The notes beneath the pieces are model-generated. The model searched no databases and was not told the origin of the DNA. It saw only the letters and a list, made by a program, of their open reading frames with translations. From the NCBI GenBank assembly GCA_937146805.1, contig CAKZRR010000044.1, positions 45,269 to 109,268 of the forward strand: a DNA stretch of 64,000 nt. Reading direction: 5' to 3'. This DNA is from an uncultured Owenweeksia sp. (GTDB taxonomy: Bacteria > Bacteroidota > Bacteroidia > Flavobacteriales > Schleiferiaceae). Shown in pieces: positions 51,553 to 60,410 of the stretch (positions within the stretch are counted from its first letter, which is position 1; each line of letters starts with the position of its first letter). The translations under genes and the position numbers were made by a program.

Positions 51553-52476
51553 ATGGATAATTACTATAAAATTTTAGGATTGCGCACTGGCGCTAGTAAG
51601 CAAGAAATTAAGAAAGCTTACCGTAAAATGGCCAAACGCTATCACCCTGATGTTAATCCCGGTGAGGATAGCGAGAAAAAATTTATTCAGGTTTTAGAGG
51701 CTTATAATTACCTAATGGGCGAGCGTAAACAGCGTAAAAAATCTTCGTTTGATTATGCTGGGTGGCAGGCTGCTAAGGACAATCTAAAAAAAGAAGCAGA
51801 AGAGAAAGCCAAGCGCGAGTTTAGAGAAAAGGCAGAGCGCATGCGTAAAAAACGCGATGCTGAGCAAGCGGCCGAGTACAAAAAGGCGATTTATATATTT
51901 TTTGGAATTGTGCTGGTGCTTTTTTGTTCGTGGCAGGGCTACGGTTTTTATAAAAACTTAGTACTGGGAGGGAGTGGGGTTACCACCGATGCTCGTGTAA
52001 AGGGTTTTTCAACCAAGCGCACTTATTTTGAATTTGTGGTGGATGGGCAGTTGGTTACAACGGAGAAGTACACCAGCCAATTGGGGAACAATAATATGGG
52101 TGATAATGGAATGCCACTTAAATCGGGCGATGTGTTCGAAATCACCTATTCGCCTAGCAGCCCCGGTTTAAACGAGATCAATTACCAAAAGGTTTCTTCT
52201 AAAACTATGTTTAGGTATTTAGAGCAAACTATGGCAGCTTTAAAACAAGTATACGCCAAGGAATGGGTTAATTTGAGCGAGGCAGAACAGAATAGAAAAG
52301 CGCGCTGTATGTGTTTGCTTATTATACAGGAGTATGGCATTGAAGGTTTAGCTATGATTGTTGGTCGCGATTACCACATACTTAGTTATTTTAAAGCCAA
52401 CAGCCTAAAATGGTATTTTAGAAAAAGAAGCAGCACCTTTAAAGAAATTGTAGAAAACTGCAACGGCAAACCCTAA
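51553..52476 (+). CDS. Membrane-anchored J-domain protein
   Basis: A 307-residue protein. Residues 1-65 form a J domain (YYKILGLRTGASKQEIKKAYRKMAKRYHPD, HPD at 31-33) that stimulates a DnaK ATPase. A charged coiled-coil (about 75-115, KKEAEEKAKREFREKAERMRKK) leads to one membrane helix (about 116-138), and the remainder is an extracytoplasmic or soluble C-terminal domain of unknown fold (starting VTTDARVKGFSTKRTYFEFVVDG). It is not DnaJ itself: the Gly/Phe and zinc regions are missing. The ATG at 51553 is chosen because it begins the J domain. Divergent to the SPFH gene. Confidence 0.88.
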   Translation: MDNYYKILGLRTGASKQEIKKAYRKMAKRYHPDVNPGEDSEKKFIQVLEAYNYLMGERKQRKKSSFDYAGWQAAKDNLKKEAEEKAKREFREKAERMRKKRDAEQAAEYKKAIYIFFGIVLVLFCSWQGYGFYKNLVLGGSGVTTDARVKGFSTKRTYFEFVVDGQLVTTEKYTSQLGNNNMGDNGMPLKSGDVFEITYSPSSPGLNEINYQKVSSKTMFRYLEQTMAALKQVYAKEWVNLSEAEQNRKARCMCLLIIQEYGIEGLAMIVGRDYHILSYFKANSLKWYFRKRSSTFKEIVENCNGKP

Positions 52477-52514
52477 ACCACTAATTTTACCGCCCTCAAA
52501 AATCACCAAACATT

Positions 52515-53888
52515 ATGAGTATTAAACCCAGTCTTCCAAAGGGTACACGAGATATTGGCCCAGCCGCCATGCTAAGGCGTGAGTTTATTCTAAATCATCT
52601 AAAAACCATTTTTAAAAAATACGGCTTTTTACCTATTGAAACGCCCGCTATGGAGAACCTGCAAACGCTTACGGGTAAGTATGGTGAAGAAGGCGATCGA
52701 TTGATTTTTAAGGTTTTAAATTCAGGCGATTTTTTGAAAAAAGGAAATAAGGAAGCCTTAGCCGCAGAAAATAGCAGCGCTTACGGCAAAAGTATTTCCG
52801 ATAAAGCTTTACGCTACGATCTTACCGTGCCTTTTGCCCGTTTTGTTTCGCAAAACCAAAATGAGGTCGCCTTTCCGTTTAAACGCTATCAAATTCAGCC
52901 TGTATGGCGAGCAGATCGCCCCCAAAAAGGTAGATTTAGAGAGTTTTATCAATGCGATGCCGATGCCATTGGATCTTCATCTTTGTGGTTAGAGTTGGAC
53001 TTTATTAGAATGTACGATGAAGCTTTTACCGCTTTAAGTGTGCCTGTAAATATTCACTTTAACAACCGTAAGTTATTGGCCGCCTTCGCGGAAGCTCTTA
53101 AAATTGACGACCGACTGGGGGAGTTTACCATATTGCTTGATAAGTTAGATAAGATTGGTATTGAGGGCGTTATACGCGAGTTGGAGAAAAATAATTTTGA
53201 ACCAGCGGTGGGCGAAGCTCTTAAAACGGTTTTGGATAAAGAGGGAACCAATGCCCAAAAACTGGATCAGTTGGAGCAGCTCATTGCCAATAGCCCAAAT
53301 GGGCCTAAAGGTTTAGAGGAAGTTCGCTTTGTACTGGATAAATTGAAGGCACTTAATTTAAAAAACAACTTGGTGTTAGATCTTAGTTTAGCGCGCGGCT
53401 TGGATTATTATACAGGTGCCATTTTTGAAGTGAAAGCCACCAACGTAGAAATGGGCTCAATTGGAGGGGGAGGCCGATACGATGACCTTACCGGAATTTT
53501 TGGGCTTAAAAACATTTCAGGAATGGGTATATCTTTTGGCTTAGATCGTATTCAATTAGTAATGGAAGAACTGGAATTGTTCCCTGATTTTAAAGGAAAT
53601 AGCACGCAGGTTTTGTTTTTAAACTTTGGAGAAGAAGAAGCCTTATACAGTTTAAAACTGGTAAATGCCTTGCGCGATAAAAACGTAAAAGCTGAATTAT
53701 ACCCTGATGCCAGTAAAATGAAAAAGCAGCTGGATTTTGCTAATAAAAAGCAAATCCCGTACACGGTAATGATTGGTAGCAATGAAATAAAGGAGGGAAG
53801 CTTTGCTGTAAAAAATATGGAAGATGGCAATCAACAGAAGTTAGATGAAGCAGCCTTAATCAGCTTTTTAGAGAATTTAAAAAAATAG
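52515..53888 (+). CDS. hisS: Histidyl-tRNA synthetase
   Basis: A 457-residue class II synthetase that charges tRNA-His. KPSLPKGTRDIGP at 4-16 is the family start. Motif 2 includes FREFYQCDADAIG, the histidine-A region is LARGLDYYTGAIFEV, and motif 3 is GMGISFGLDRI. A C-terminal anticodon domain (about 370-457, TQVLFLNFGEEEALYS..LRDKNVKAELYP) completes it. It is 38 bases after the J-domain gene and two bases before hutH. Confidence 0.96.
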   Translation: MSIKPSLPKGTRDIGPAAMLRREFILNHLKTIFKKYGFLPIETPAMENLQTLTGKYGEEGDRLIFKVLNSGDFLKKGNKEALAAENSSAYGKSISDKALRYDLTVPFARFVSQNQNEVAFPFKRYQIQPVWRADRPQKGRFREFYQCDADAIGSSSLWLELDFIRMYDEAFTALSVPVNIHFNNRKLLAAFAEALKIDDRLGEFTILLDKLDKIGIEGVIRELEKNNFEPAVGEALKTVLDKEGTNAQKLDQLEQLIANSPNGPKGLEEVRFVLDKLKALNLKNNLVLDLSLARGLDYYTGAIFEVKATNVEMGSIGGGGRYDDLTGIFGLKNISGMGISFGLDRIQLVMEELELFPDFKGNSTQVLFLNFGEEEALYSLKLVNALRDKNVKAELYPDASKMKKQLDFANKKQIPYTVMIGSNEIKEGSFAVKNMEDGNQQKLDEAALISFLENLKK

Positions 53889-53890
53889 AA

Positions 53891-55399
53891 ATGTCCGAAG
53901 CAAATTTTACCATTAACAGCAACCATTGGTCGTTAAGGGATTTATACGAACTGTTTAGCAGCCAACAGCAAGTGGCACTTTCTGAAGATGCCAGCCAAAA
54001 AGTACAAGCTTGCCGCGATTATTTAGATCAAAAAATTGAAAAAGCCGAAAAGCCTATTTACGGCATCAACACAGGCTTTGGCTCTCTTTATAATATTAGC
54101 ATTGAGGGTAAAGACTTAACCCAGCTGCAAGAAAATTTGGTGCGTTCCCATGCCTGTGGTACAGGTAAGGAAGTACCAGCTGATTTGGTAAGTTTAATGT
54201 TGCTACTAAAAGCTAGGTCACTTTCCTACGGACATTCAGGCATTAGTCTAGAAGTGGTAAATCGCCTATTATTTTTATACAATAACCAGCTTTTACCACA
54301 AGTTTTTGAGCAAGGCTCCTTGGGTGCTTCGGGCGATTTAGCTCCTTTGGCGCATCTTTCGTTACCCTTAATAGGGGATGGTTTGCTAGCCGAAGAGGGC
54401 AAGCTAAAAAGTAGCGACAGTGTATTGAAAAACAAGGGGTTGACTCCCATTAAGTTGCAATCTAAGGAAGGCTTGGCTTTACTTAATGGCACACAGTTTA
54501 TGGCCGCCTATGGCAGCTACGCTTTGTTTAAGGTTTTAAAATTAAGCTACTTATGTGATTTGGTAGCCGCACTTTCCTTGGATGCATATGATGGCCGTCC
54601 AGAACCATTCAATCCACTAATCCACCGAGCTCGACCCCACCAAGGCCAGTTACAAACAGCCCAAAATGTAAATGAGTTTTTAACCGATAGTAAATTAATA
54701 AGCAGAGACAAGGTACATGTGCAAGATCCGTATTCGTTTAGATGCGTACCTCAAGTACATGGCGCCAGTAAGGATGCCTTTGCTTATGTGCAAAAGGTAT
54801 TTACTACCGAAATTAATGCGGTAACTGATAACCCCACGATATTTCCAGAGGAAGACGTTATCATTTCTGGAGGTAATTTTCACGGGCAAACCTTGGCAAT
54901 TGCGTTGGATACTTTGGCCATTGCCACTGCCGAGTTAGCGAGTATTTCAGAACGTAGAACCTACCTGTTGGTAAGTGGTCAACGTGATTTACCACCCTTT
55001 TTGGTGAGTAAGCCAGGATTAAACTCGGGGCTAATGATAGCACAGTACACGGCCGCTTCTATAGTTAGTAAAAACAAACAGCTTTGTACACCCGCTTCGG
55101 TAGACTCTATTGTTTCATCCAACGGGCAAGAAGACCATGTAAGCATGGGTGCCAATGCAGCTACCAAGGCTTTAGAGGTGGTAGATAATTTAGAAACGGT
55201 ATTGGCTATTGAACTTATTTGTGCTTCGCAGGCTTTATCTTTTAGAAAATCTAATACGTCTCCCTTTTTAGAGAGTTTTGTACAGTCCTTCCGCGATAGC
55301 GTACCGTTAATAGACGAAGACCGCATTTTATCTTATGACATTGCCAAGGCAAAAGAGTTTATTGCGCAAACTGAATTGGACAGCGACCTAATGTTTTAA
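53891..55399 (+). CDS. hutH: Histidine ammonia-lyase
   Basis: A 502-residue aromatic amino acid lyase that removes ammonia from histidine to give urocanate. The MIO cofactor forms from Ala146-Ser147-Gly148 in GSLGASGDLAPLAHLS. The substrate-specificity pair Ser86-His87 (ENLVRSHACG) is that of histidine lyases, not tyrosine (HL) or phenylalanine (FL) lyases. YGINTGFG is at 57-64, and NPTIFPEED and EDHVSMGANAATKALEV follow. The start is two bases after hisS. hutU, hutI and hutG are not in the window. Confidence 0.94.
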   Translation: MSEANFTINSNHWSLRDLYELFSSQQQVALSEDASQKVQACRDYLDQKIEKAEKPIYGINTGFGSLYNISIEGKDLTQLQENLVRSHACGTGKEVPADLVSLMLLLKARSLSYGHSGISLEVVNRLLFLYNNQLLPQVFEQGSLGASGDLAPLAHLSLPLIGDGLLAEEGKLKSSDSVLKNKGLTPIKLQSKEGLALLNGTQFMAAYGSYALFKVLKLSYLCDLVAALSLDAYDGRPEPFNPLIHRARPHQGQLQTAQNVNEFLTDSKLISRDKVHVQDPYSFRCVPQVHGASKDAFAYVQKVFTTEINAVTDNPTIFPEEDVIISGGNFHGQTLAIALDTLAIATAELASISERRTYLLVSGQRDLPPFLVSKPGLNSGLMIAQYTAASIVSKNKQLCTPASVDSIVSSNGQEDHVSMGANAATKALEVVDNLETVLAIELICASQALSFRKSNTSPFLESFVQSFRDSVPLIDEDRILSYDIAKAKEFIAQTELDSDLMF

Positions 55400-55890
55400 T
55401 CTGCCTTAGGCGGAACTCCTGCATTGTAAATTTCACGGATACAGCGGTATTGGCCGTGTTCCTTTTTAAAAACGGAGATATAGGGGCCGCGGCTTAATTC
55501 TATACTATCAGGGGTGGCGTAAATCCATTGGCCTACTTCGGTAACTATTTCACCAGCAGCATATACTTCCTGGGTGGTAAAACTAATTTCATTGTTAGTG
55601 GTATCCGCATCAATGTTTCGTTGCATACGGTTTAGTATGGCTTCTAAACCTACAGTAGGGGGCGATTTTGGCGCATAACTAATAATATTTTTAGAGTAAA
55701 ACCGTAAAGCACCATCAATATCTTTACTGTTCTCAGCAGCCGCCAATCTCCATTCAAGTTCTTGTATTTCTATTTTTAATGCGTCCAAATCTATGGGGGT
55801 ACCGCTATTGCGGGATGTAACATTGGGTTCGCAGGCGTTTACGATGCAAAGAAATCCTCCTGCTAAAATTAGGGCGCCAAAAATTTTCAT
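55396..55890 (-). CDS. SnoaL-like/DUF4440 lipoprotein
   Basis: A 164-residue lipoprotein (lipobox IVNAC, Cys20) with an NTF2-like fold of the DUF4440/SnoaL group: IQELEWRLAAAENSKDIDGALRFYSKNIISYAPKSPPTVGLEAI and EIVTEVGQWIYATPDSIELSRGPYISVFKKEHGQYRCIREIYN. Such proteins are small cone-shaped folds with binding or isomerase roles; here the ligand is unknown. Convergent with hutH, overlapping it by four bases. Confidence 0.86.
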   Translation of the reverse strand: MKIFGALILAGGFLCIVNACEPNVTSRNSGTPIDLDALKIEIQELEWRLAAAENSKDIDGALRFYSKNIISYAPKSPPTVGLEAILNRMQRNIDADTTNNEISFTTQEVYAAGEIVTEVGQWIYATPDSIELSRGPYISVFKKEHGQYRCIREIYNAGVPPKAD

Positions 55891-55964
55891 GGTTTATAGG
55901 TTTTAAGTTTGCGCCACCAAGTTATACTTTTAATTTGTGCAGGTAAATAAATCTAAAAACGGCC

Positions 55965-56474
55965 ATGAGTAAGCGGGTACTTAAAAAGCATTTAAAGGAG
56001 CTAACTAAGGAGCAGTTAACAGATCAGATTTTGGATTTATACCACCGATTTAAGGAGGTAAAAACTTTTTATGATTTTAGCTTTAACCCGCAAGAAGATA
56101 AGTTAATAGCTGATGCTCGTTTTAAAATATCGAAGGAGTATTTTCCGGTAGGGCGAAGGAGGCCCAAGGCCAGAAGATCGGTGGCTCAAAAGTTAATAAA
56201 GCATTTTTTACAGCTAGAGCTGGAGGCTGGTTTGTTGGCAGATTTAATGCTATACAATGTAGAGCTGATGCAGTCTTTTAGCGCCATTCGAAATCCAAGC
56301 CAAGAGAGCTTTTACAAAAGCGCGTTTAATTCATTTAAGGAAGCGGTAGAGTTTATTCAAAGAATGGGATTGGAAAACGATTTTAGAGAACGGGTTGCTA
56401 AAATTGAGCAAGAAAGTGATCGCCAGCATTGGTTTAATGCCGAGGCCTTTTACCGAGTAGGAGACGAGCTTTAG
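55965..56474 (+). CDS. DUF6155 family protein
   Basis: A 169-residue, strongly basic, all-helical protein: SKRVLKKHLKELTKEQLTDQILDLYHRFKEVKTFYDFSFNPQED, then a basic stretch PVGRRRPKARRSVAQKLIKHF. The layout is that of DUF6155, whose function is unknown. Its end overlaps the convergent SRPBCC gene by four bases. Confidence 0.85.
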   Translation: MSKRVLKKHLKELTKEQLTDQILDLYHRFKEVKTFYDFSFNPQEDKLIADARFKISKEYFPVGRRRPKARRSVAQKLIKHFLQLELEAGLLADLMLYNVELMQSFSAIRNPSQESFYKSAFNSFKEAVEFIQRMGLENDFRERVAKIEQESDRQHWFNAEAFYRVGDEL

Positions 56475-56917
56475 GTTGTTTCCATTTCGGCCAGTTGCTT
56501 TAAATTGTCCATCCAATTTTCAACTTGGCGTTTAAACATTTCGGGAAACATTTTGGCTAGTAACCTAGGGAAAAAGCCACTAAAACGAGTGTATTCCACA
56601 TAGGCGCTGTAGCCGCAACGGCCATCAGGTAAATCCTTAAATACTGATTTCATGCTGTTGGTCATGTGTTTGTGCTCATACAAACCCACAAACTCATTGG
56701 GTAAATCATTGAGCAAAACAGTTTCTATTAATTGCATGGGTTTACCACGGTTAATAAATTTGAGTCGCTTTTGGCTGCCTTTTTCACCGTCTTTACCTTT
56801 AAACAGTTCTTCCGATTCAAAGCCTGTTTGCCACTCCGTTTTGCTGTCAAAATCAGAGAACAGGGCAACTACTTTTTCGCGGGGAGCCGCAATACTAATA
56901 CTGCAAGTAAATTTCAT
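56471..56917 (-). CDS. SRPBCC family protein
   Basis: A 148-residue START/Bet v1-like (SRPBCC) protein: IAAPREKVVALFSDFDSKTEWQTGF at the start, then KLRFINRGKPM-like strands, NEFVGLYEHKH and the C-terminal helix LARLLAKMFPEMFKRQVENWMDNLKQLAE. The fold holds a hydrophobic cavity; the ligand is unknown. Two bases behind the DUF2461 gene on the same strand. Confidence 0.85.
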   Translation of the reverse strand: MKFTCSISIAAPREKVVALFSDFDSKTEWQTGFESEELFKGKDGEKGSQKRLKFINRGKPMQLIETVLLNDLPNEFVGLYEHKHMTNSMKSVFKDLPDGRCGYSAYVEYTRFSGFFPRLLAKMFPEMFKRQVENWMDNLKQLAEMETT

Positions 56918-56918
56918 A

Positions 56919-57590
56919 TTACACTAGGCTGTTTAAGTATTCATCTAAAGGGTGTAGGGCTTGGCAACGTGCGGTGGCTTGCTTTAAAAAGCTAGCATTC
57001 AATACCTCCTTAGAGGAAAAGGTGCTTTTGGCCAAAAAGCTTTTATAGCGCAACAGTTCAATTTGAGGATGATCTTTGGGGTAGCCTTTGGGAGCGGTTT
57101 TTAGCTGTTCTCCTTCAATTTCACCAAAATTTTTAACAAAGGTGGGGTTGTTTATTATTTCTAAATACTCCTCCGGCCTACTAGCCAACGAGCCTCTAAT
57201 ATTTTTTAACCAAGCCGACTCAGGTAAGTAAGCACCTCCCGCAATCATGGTTTCGTGCGGAGCCACATGAATGTAATATCCCGCACGGGTATGAATTTCG
57301 GAGCGCTTTTCAGCTGAGCTTAAATTGGCACCAAAATGTGTTTTGTAAGGTGATTTATCCTTGGCAAAGCGCACATCGCGGTAAATTCGAAAGCTCACCT
57401 TTTTGGCGGTGTGATGGGCTATGCTAGGGTCAAATTGAGCCACTTGCGCAATAAGGGCATCAACAAAAGCTTCAAAATTTTCCTTGGCTTCTTGGTATGT
57501 TTTTTTGTTATCGTTAAACCAGTCTCTGTTGTTGTTGGCAGCCAAGTCTTTTAAAAACTGTAGGGTGCTAGGCGCTATTTGTGCAGGCAT
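56919..57590 (-). CDS. DUF2461 domain protein
   Basis: A 223-residue protein of the DUF2461 family: LQFLKDLAANNNRDWFNDNKKTYQEAKENFEAFVDAL at the start, FRIYRDVRFAKDKSPYKTHFGANL near 70-90, AGYYIHVAPHETMIAGGAYLPE, and KGYPKDHPQIELLRYKSF. Family function is unknown. Same-strand neighbour of the SRPBCC gene with one base between them, so coupled expression is likely. Confidence 0.9.
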   Translation of the reverse strand: MPAQIAPSTLQFLKDLAANNNRDWFNDNKKTYQEAKENFEAFVDALIAQVAQFDPSIAHHTAKKVSFRIYRDVRFAKDKSPYKTHFGANLSSAEKRSEIHTRAGYYIHVAPHETMIAGGAYLPESAWLKNIRGSLASRPEEYLEIINNPTFVKNFGEIEGEQLKTAPKGYPKDHPQIELLRYKSFLAKSTFSSKEVLNASFLKQATARCQALHPLDEYLNSLV

Positions 57591-57619
57591 ACTTTAAAGT
57601 GATTAAGCGTTAAAAGTAA

Positions 57620-57653
57620 AGGAATCCCCGAACAATAGGGTACGGGAATTCCT
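57620..57653 (-). terminator. Stem-loop behind the VOC gene
   Basis: Arms AGGAATCCCCG (57620-57630) and CGGGAATTCCT (57643-57653) pair with one mismatch, 20 bases after the VOC stop on the minus strand. A T tract is weak, so this may be a stabilising hairpin. Confidence 0.5.
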
Positions 57654-57672
57654 CTTCAATTATTTAAAAATA

Positions 57673-58038
57673 TTAGTTCATAGAGTGTAAGCCCACCTTA
57701 TTGCCTTCGCAATCCATAAACATGGCGATAAAACCATTTTCACCAATAGCGGTTTTGGGCAGTACTACGGTACCACCAGCAGATTCTACTCTGCCTAATG
57801 GGGTGGCTAAATCATCTCCGCCATTAAGATATACCAATGAGCCGTTGGCATTGGGGTCGCTGCCATTACCTTTAGTAACAGCACCACCTACACCATTATC
57901 ATTGTGCGGAAAAAAAGCCATTTGCATGCCGTTGCTTTCCATAGGTTGCAATTCGGTGTCCATTACCTTATTGTAAAAATCTACTGCTCTGTTAAAATCG
58001 TTTGAGGGTAGCTCAAACCAGTTTACTGCGTTTGCCAT
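57673..58038 (-). CDS. VOC family protein
   Basis: A 121-residue protein of the vicinal-oxygen-chelate (glyoxalase/bleomycin-resistance) superfamily: NAVNWFELPSNDFNRAVDFYNKVMDTEL at the start, MAFFPHNDNGVGGAV, then GGTVVLPKTAIGENGFIAMFMDCEGNKVGLHS. The EGNKVGLHS end is the second half-motif. The metal ligands are not all obvious. Substrate unknown. Confidence 0.88.
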   Translation of the reverse strand: MANAVNWFELPSNDFNRAVDFYNKVMDTELQPMESNGMQMAFFPHNDNGVGGAVTKGNGSDPNANGSLVYLNGGDDLATPLGRVESAGGTVVLPKTAIGENGFIAMFMDCEGNKVGLHSMN

Positions 58039-58199
58039 TTTTTAAAAATTTTAGTTAGCGATTATTTGATTCCTCAAAAGTAACCGAAGCGAAAATGATT
58101 GTAAAGCCAAAAAACAATAAAACGTAGTTTCCTAAAATGTTATTTTTGTTGTTAAGAATTGTTAATAAAAGATTTAATTAACATAAACGTATCATTTAA

Positions 58200-59648
58200 A
58201 TGGCAAAAAATTATTTGCTTTACGAGCTAATTCACAGTTTAAGCAAAAGTGAAAAACGCTACTTTAAATTGTTTTGCCAACGAGAGGCAAGTGGCGCTAA
58301 GTATTTAACCGTTTTTGGTGTTTTTGAGAAGCAACCAGTTTACCAAGCAGAAGCCATAAAGCATAAGCTGCAGGCTAAAAATTTAGGGGCCCAATTACAT
58401 GTTACCAAAAACTATTTACGGCAGCTCATTTTAAAAAGCTTGCGTAATTTTCACAGTACTATTTCTAAGGATGCCGAGGTAAAGGCATTGCTCCAAAATG
58501 TTGAAATTCTGTTTCATAAAGAACTGTTTAAGCTATGTAGTGATGAATTAGCTAAAGCCGAACGTTTGTGCCATGATTATGAATTGCTAGGCGTGGAGTA
58601 TGAGTTGTTTAATTGGAAACGAAAATTGGCGCAAGCCATCAATCCGGGAGATTTTAACAGCTTTGAGCAGATACTAAGCAATCAGAAAACAGGCTTAGAA
58701 AAAATGAACAAAAGCAATGAGCTTTGGCAGTTGGGCATTGCCTCCTCTAAGGCCATAAGCACGGGAGCCAAAAATCCTAAGGTGCAGTGGGAGCAAGAGC
58801 TAAAAACTACCCAAACTTTAGATGCCAAGGTGATGTTTTACTATTCGTGGTTTTTACATTTGGTAGTACAAGGGGAGTCGGCTGTAGCCGAAGAGAAACT
58901 GATAGAGCTTTTGACCTTGTTGGAAGCACAGCCTAACCGCTTAAAGGAAGAAGCGGGTTGGTATGTTTCTACCTTAAACAATTTATTGAGTTTGTATGCC
59001 TATCAAAAGAAGATAGACTTGGCCTTTGCCTTAATTAACAAGGCTAAAAAGGTATATGATGGGCTGGATATAAAAACAGAAAATAAGGGCCTGTTAAAAC
59101 AGGTTTTACGAACCTATAATTTAGAGCTAGAAATAGTAAGAAGTGAAAAGTTGTTTGAGGATCGCTTGCCCTTTATAGAGCGGACGGAAGAATTTGTAAA
59201 CCAATACCAAGGTAAAATGCCAATAGATTATTTACATTCTTTTTGGTTTCAATTTGCCAGTATTCATTTTATGCGAAAGGACTACAGTAAATCATTAAAC
59301 TGGATTAATAAACTACTGAATACTAGAGCTAAAAATGCCCGTATAGATTTACAGATTACTGCACGTATGCTCAATTTAATGGTGCATTTAGAGCAGCAAA
59401 ACCTATTTGTGCTCCGCTATTTTGTAGATAGCGCCAAGCGGTATTTTAAAAAGCAAAAACAAGTACAAGAGTATGAAAAGGTGTTGCTGCAGTTTTTTAT
59501 AACCATGGGGCGCTTGCCTTTGCTAGAGTATAAGCAAGCTTATCGGGCCTTAAAGCATACATTATTTCCAGAAGAAGGGAAGAGCTTGGTGCCCGAAGGT
59601 GATTTACAAAGCATTGATTTTAAGAGCTGGTTGGAAACCAAGGTTTGA
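58200..59648 (+). CDS. Hypothetical TPR-like helical protein
   Basis: A 482-residue cytosolic protein of unknown function. It starts KNYLLYELIHSLSKSEKRYFKLFCQRE, then KYLTVFGVFEKQP and VTKNYLRQLILKSLRNFH, a conserved N-terminal module I recall from other Bacteroidota proteins. The rest is helical and resembles a TPR/SEL1-like solenoid (repeated LLSLYAYQKKIDLAFALINKAKKVYDGL-type helices). No catalytic motif. It is the last plus-strand gene before the cassette-like region. Confidence 0.75.
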   Translation: MAKNYLLYELIHSLSKSEKRYFKLFCQREASGAKYLTVFGVFEKQPVYQAEAIKHKLQAKNLGAQLHVTKNYLRQLILKSLRNFHSTISKDAEVKALLQNVEILFHKELFKLCSDELAKAERLCHDYELLGVEYELFNWKRKLAQAINPGDFNSFEQILSNQKTGLEKMNKSNELWQLGIASSKAISTGAKNPKVQWEQELKTTQTLDAKVMFYYSWFLHLVVQGESAVAEEKLIELLTLLEAQPNRLKEEAGWYVSTLNNLLSLYAYQKKIDLAFALINKAKKVYDGLDIKTENKGLLKQVLRTYNLELEIVRSEKLFEDRLPFIERTEEFVNQYQGKMPIDYLHSFWFQFASIHFMRKDYSKSLNWINKLLNTRAKNARIDLQITARMLNLMVHLEQQNLFVLRYFVDSAKRYFKKQKQVQEYEKVLLQFFITMGRLPLLEYKQAYRALKHTLFPEEGKSLVPEGDLQSIDFKSWLETKV

Positions 59649-59667
59649 TTTGGAGATTGCCTTTTAA

Positions 59668-59712
59668 GACCCAACAACTTTTTCAGCGGCAAGTAAAAAA
59701 ACTTGTTAGGTT
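59668..59712. repeat. Dispersed palindrome, AGGTTTT family, copy 5
   Basis: The element matches copy 3 (2111-2155) almost base for base: GACCCAACAAC arm, AGCGGCAAG centre, GTTAGGTTTC end. It lies at the start of the right-end array. Confidence 0.7.
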
Positions 59713-59739
59713 TCTCGTGATGTGAGGTCTTCCTCTTTT

Positions 59740-59745
59740 GTTAGC
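59740..59745 (-). repeat. GCTAAC box behind the first right-end gene
   Basis: On the minus strand GCTAACAAAAG lies 16 bases after the stop of the 177-residue gene. It is one of a set of short boxes found close to the ends of genes in this region. Confidence 0.35.
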
Positions 59746-59760
59746 AAAAGTTATAAATTA

Positions 59761-60294
59761 TTAAAAGCTGTATCCTATTGTAACTCCAGCCCAAGATTTA
59801 TAGTAAGTTAAAGCATGTCTATAATTACGATATTTCAAAAATGGGATGTATGCTATTTTGAGCATTAAATGCCCATCTGGTTTTTGATATCTGTAACCAA
59901 CTCTCCCCGTCAGAAAAATAGGGGTCCCTCCGAGTTCTCCAGCAATATCAGACCCTGAAATACCTTTTACATTCCAGTATGTGGCGCCAATATCAATTTC
60001 AATATGATGGCTTTTAATAGAGTAAAGTTCATTAATAGAAGCAGTAATACAATGTGTTATTCTTTCTGAATCATGATTACCGAAATAGTATGCGCCACCA
60101 ATAGAAATTGAAGTTTTGAAGACTTTCTTATAACTTATAAACCTTTCATAATTTAATGAATAGCTATTTCCAACTCCTAGAAATTCAATTTGAATAATGT
60201 TTGGCTTTATAAAAGAAACTGTTTTATCAGTTGTTTGGCTTTTTAAACTCAATGCTAGCAAAAAAGCCAATGTTAGTGTACTTATTTGTTTCAT
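59761..60294 (-). CDS. Hypothetical secreted beta-rich protein
   Basis: A 177-residue protein with signal peptide 1-19 (MKQISTLTLAFLLALSLKS). The mature part is strand-rich with many aromatics: IIQIEFLGVGNSYSLNYERFIS, TSISIGGAYYFG, GRVGYRYQKPDGHLMLKIAYIPFL, and a final AGVTIGYSF. This resembles a small outer-membrane beta-barrel with an aromatic C-terminus. No family named. First gene of the cassette-like block; its start lies 17 bases after a CGTTAGC box. Confidence 0.7.
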   Translation of the reverse strand: MKQISTLTLAFLLALSLKSQTTDKTVSFIKPNIIQIEFLGVGNSYSLNYERFISYKKVFKTSISIGGAYYFGNHDSERITHCITASINELYSIKSHHIEIDIGATYWNVKGISGSDIAGELGGTPIFLTGRVGYRYQKPDGHLMLKIAYIPFLKYRNYRHALTYYKSWAGVTIGYSF

Positions 60295-60310
60295 GCTCGG
60301 TTTAATTTTT

Positions 60311-60390
60311 GCTAACGGCTAGCTCTACGTAATGCCAGATTGAAAAGCGATAGTTTTCAATCTGGCACGGTTGTGAGCCACAAGTTAGGT
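60311..60390 (-). repeat. attC-like imperfect palindrome
   Basis: An 80-base inverted repeat. The outer boxes are CTAAC (60312-60316) and GTTAG (60384-60388), and a perfect 14-bp inner stem pairs 60333-60346 with 60354-60367. Read on the minus strand the element begins ACCTAAC, which fits RYYYAAC, and ends CGTTAGC. Size and box layout resemble integron attC sites, but the terminal GTTAGC does not fully meet GTTRRRY. Confidence 0.5.
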
Positions 60391-60410
60391 TTGTGTTTTA
60401 ATTTATTCAA

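Noticed and set aside
51511..51553. Longer start for the J-domain gene
   Set aside because: The 14 residues before MDNYYKILGL are not expected; the J domain begins at 51553.
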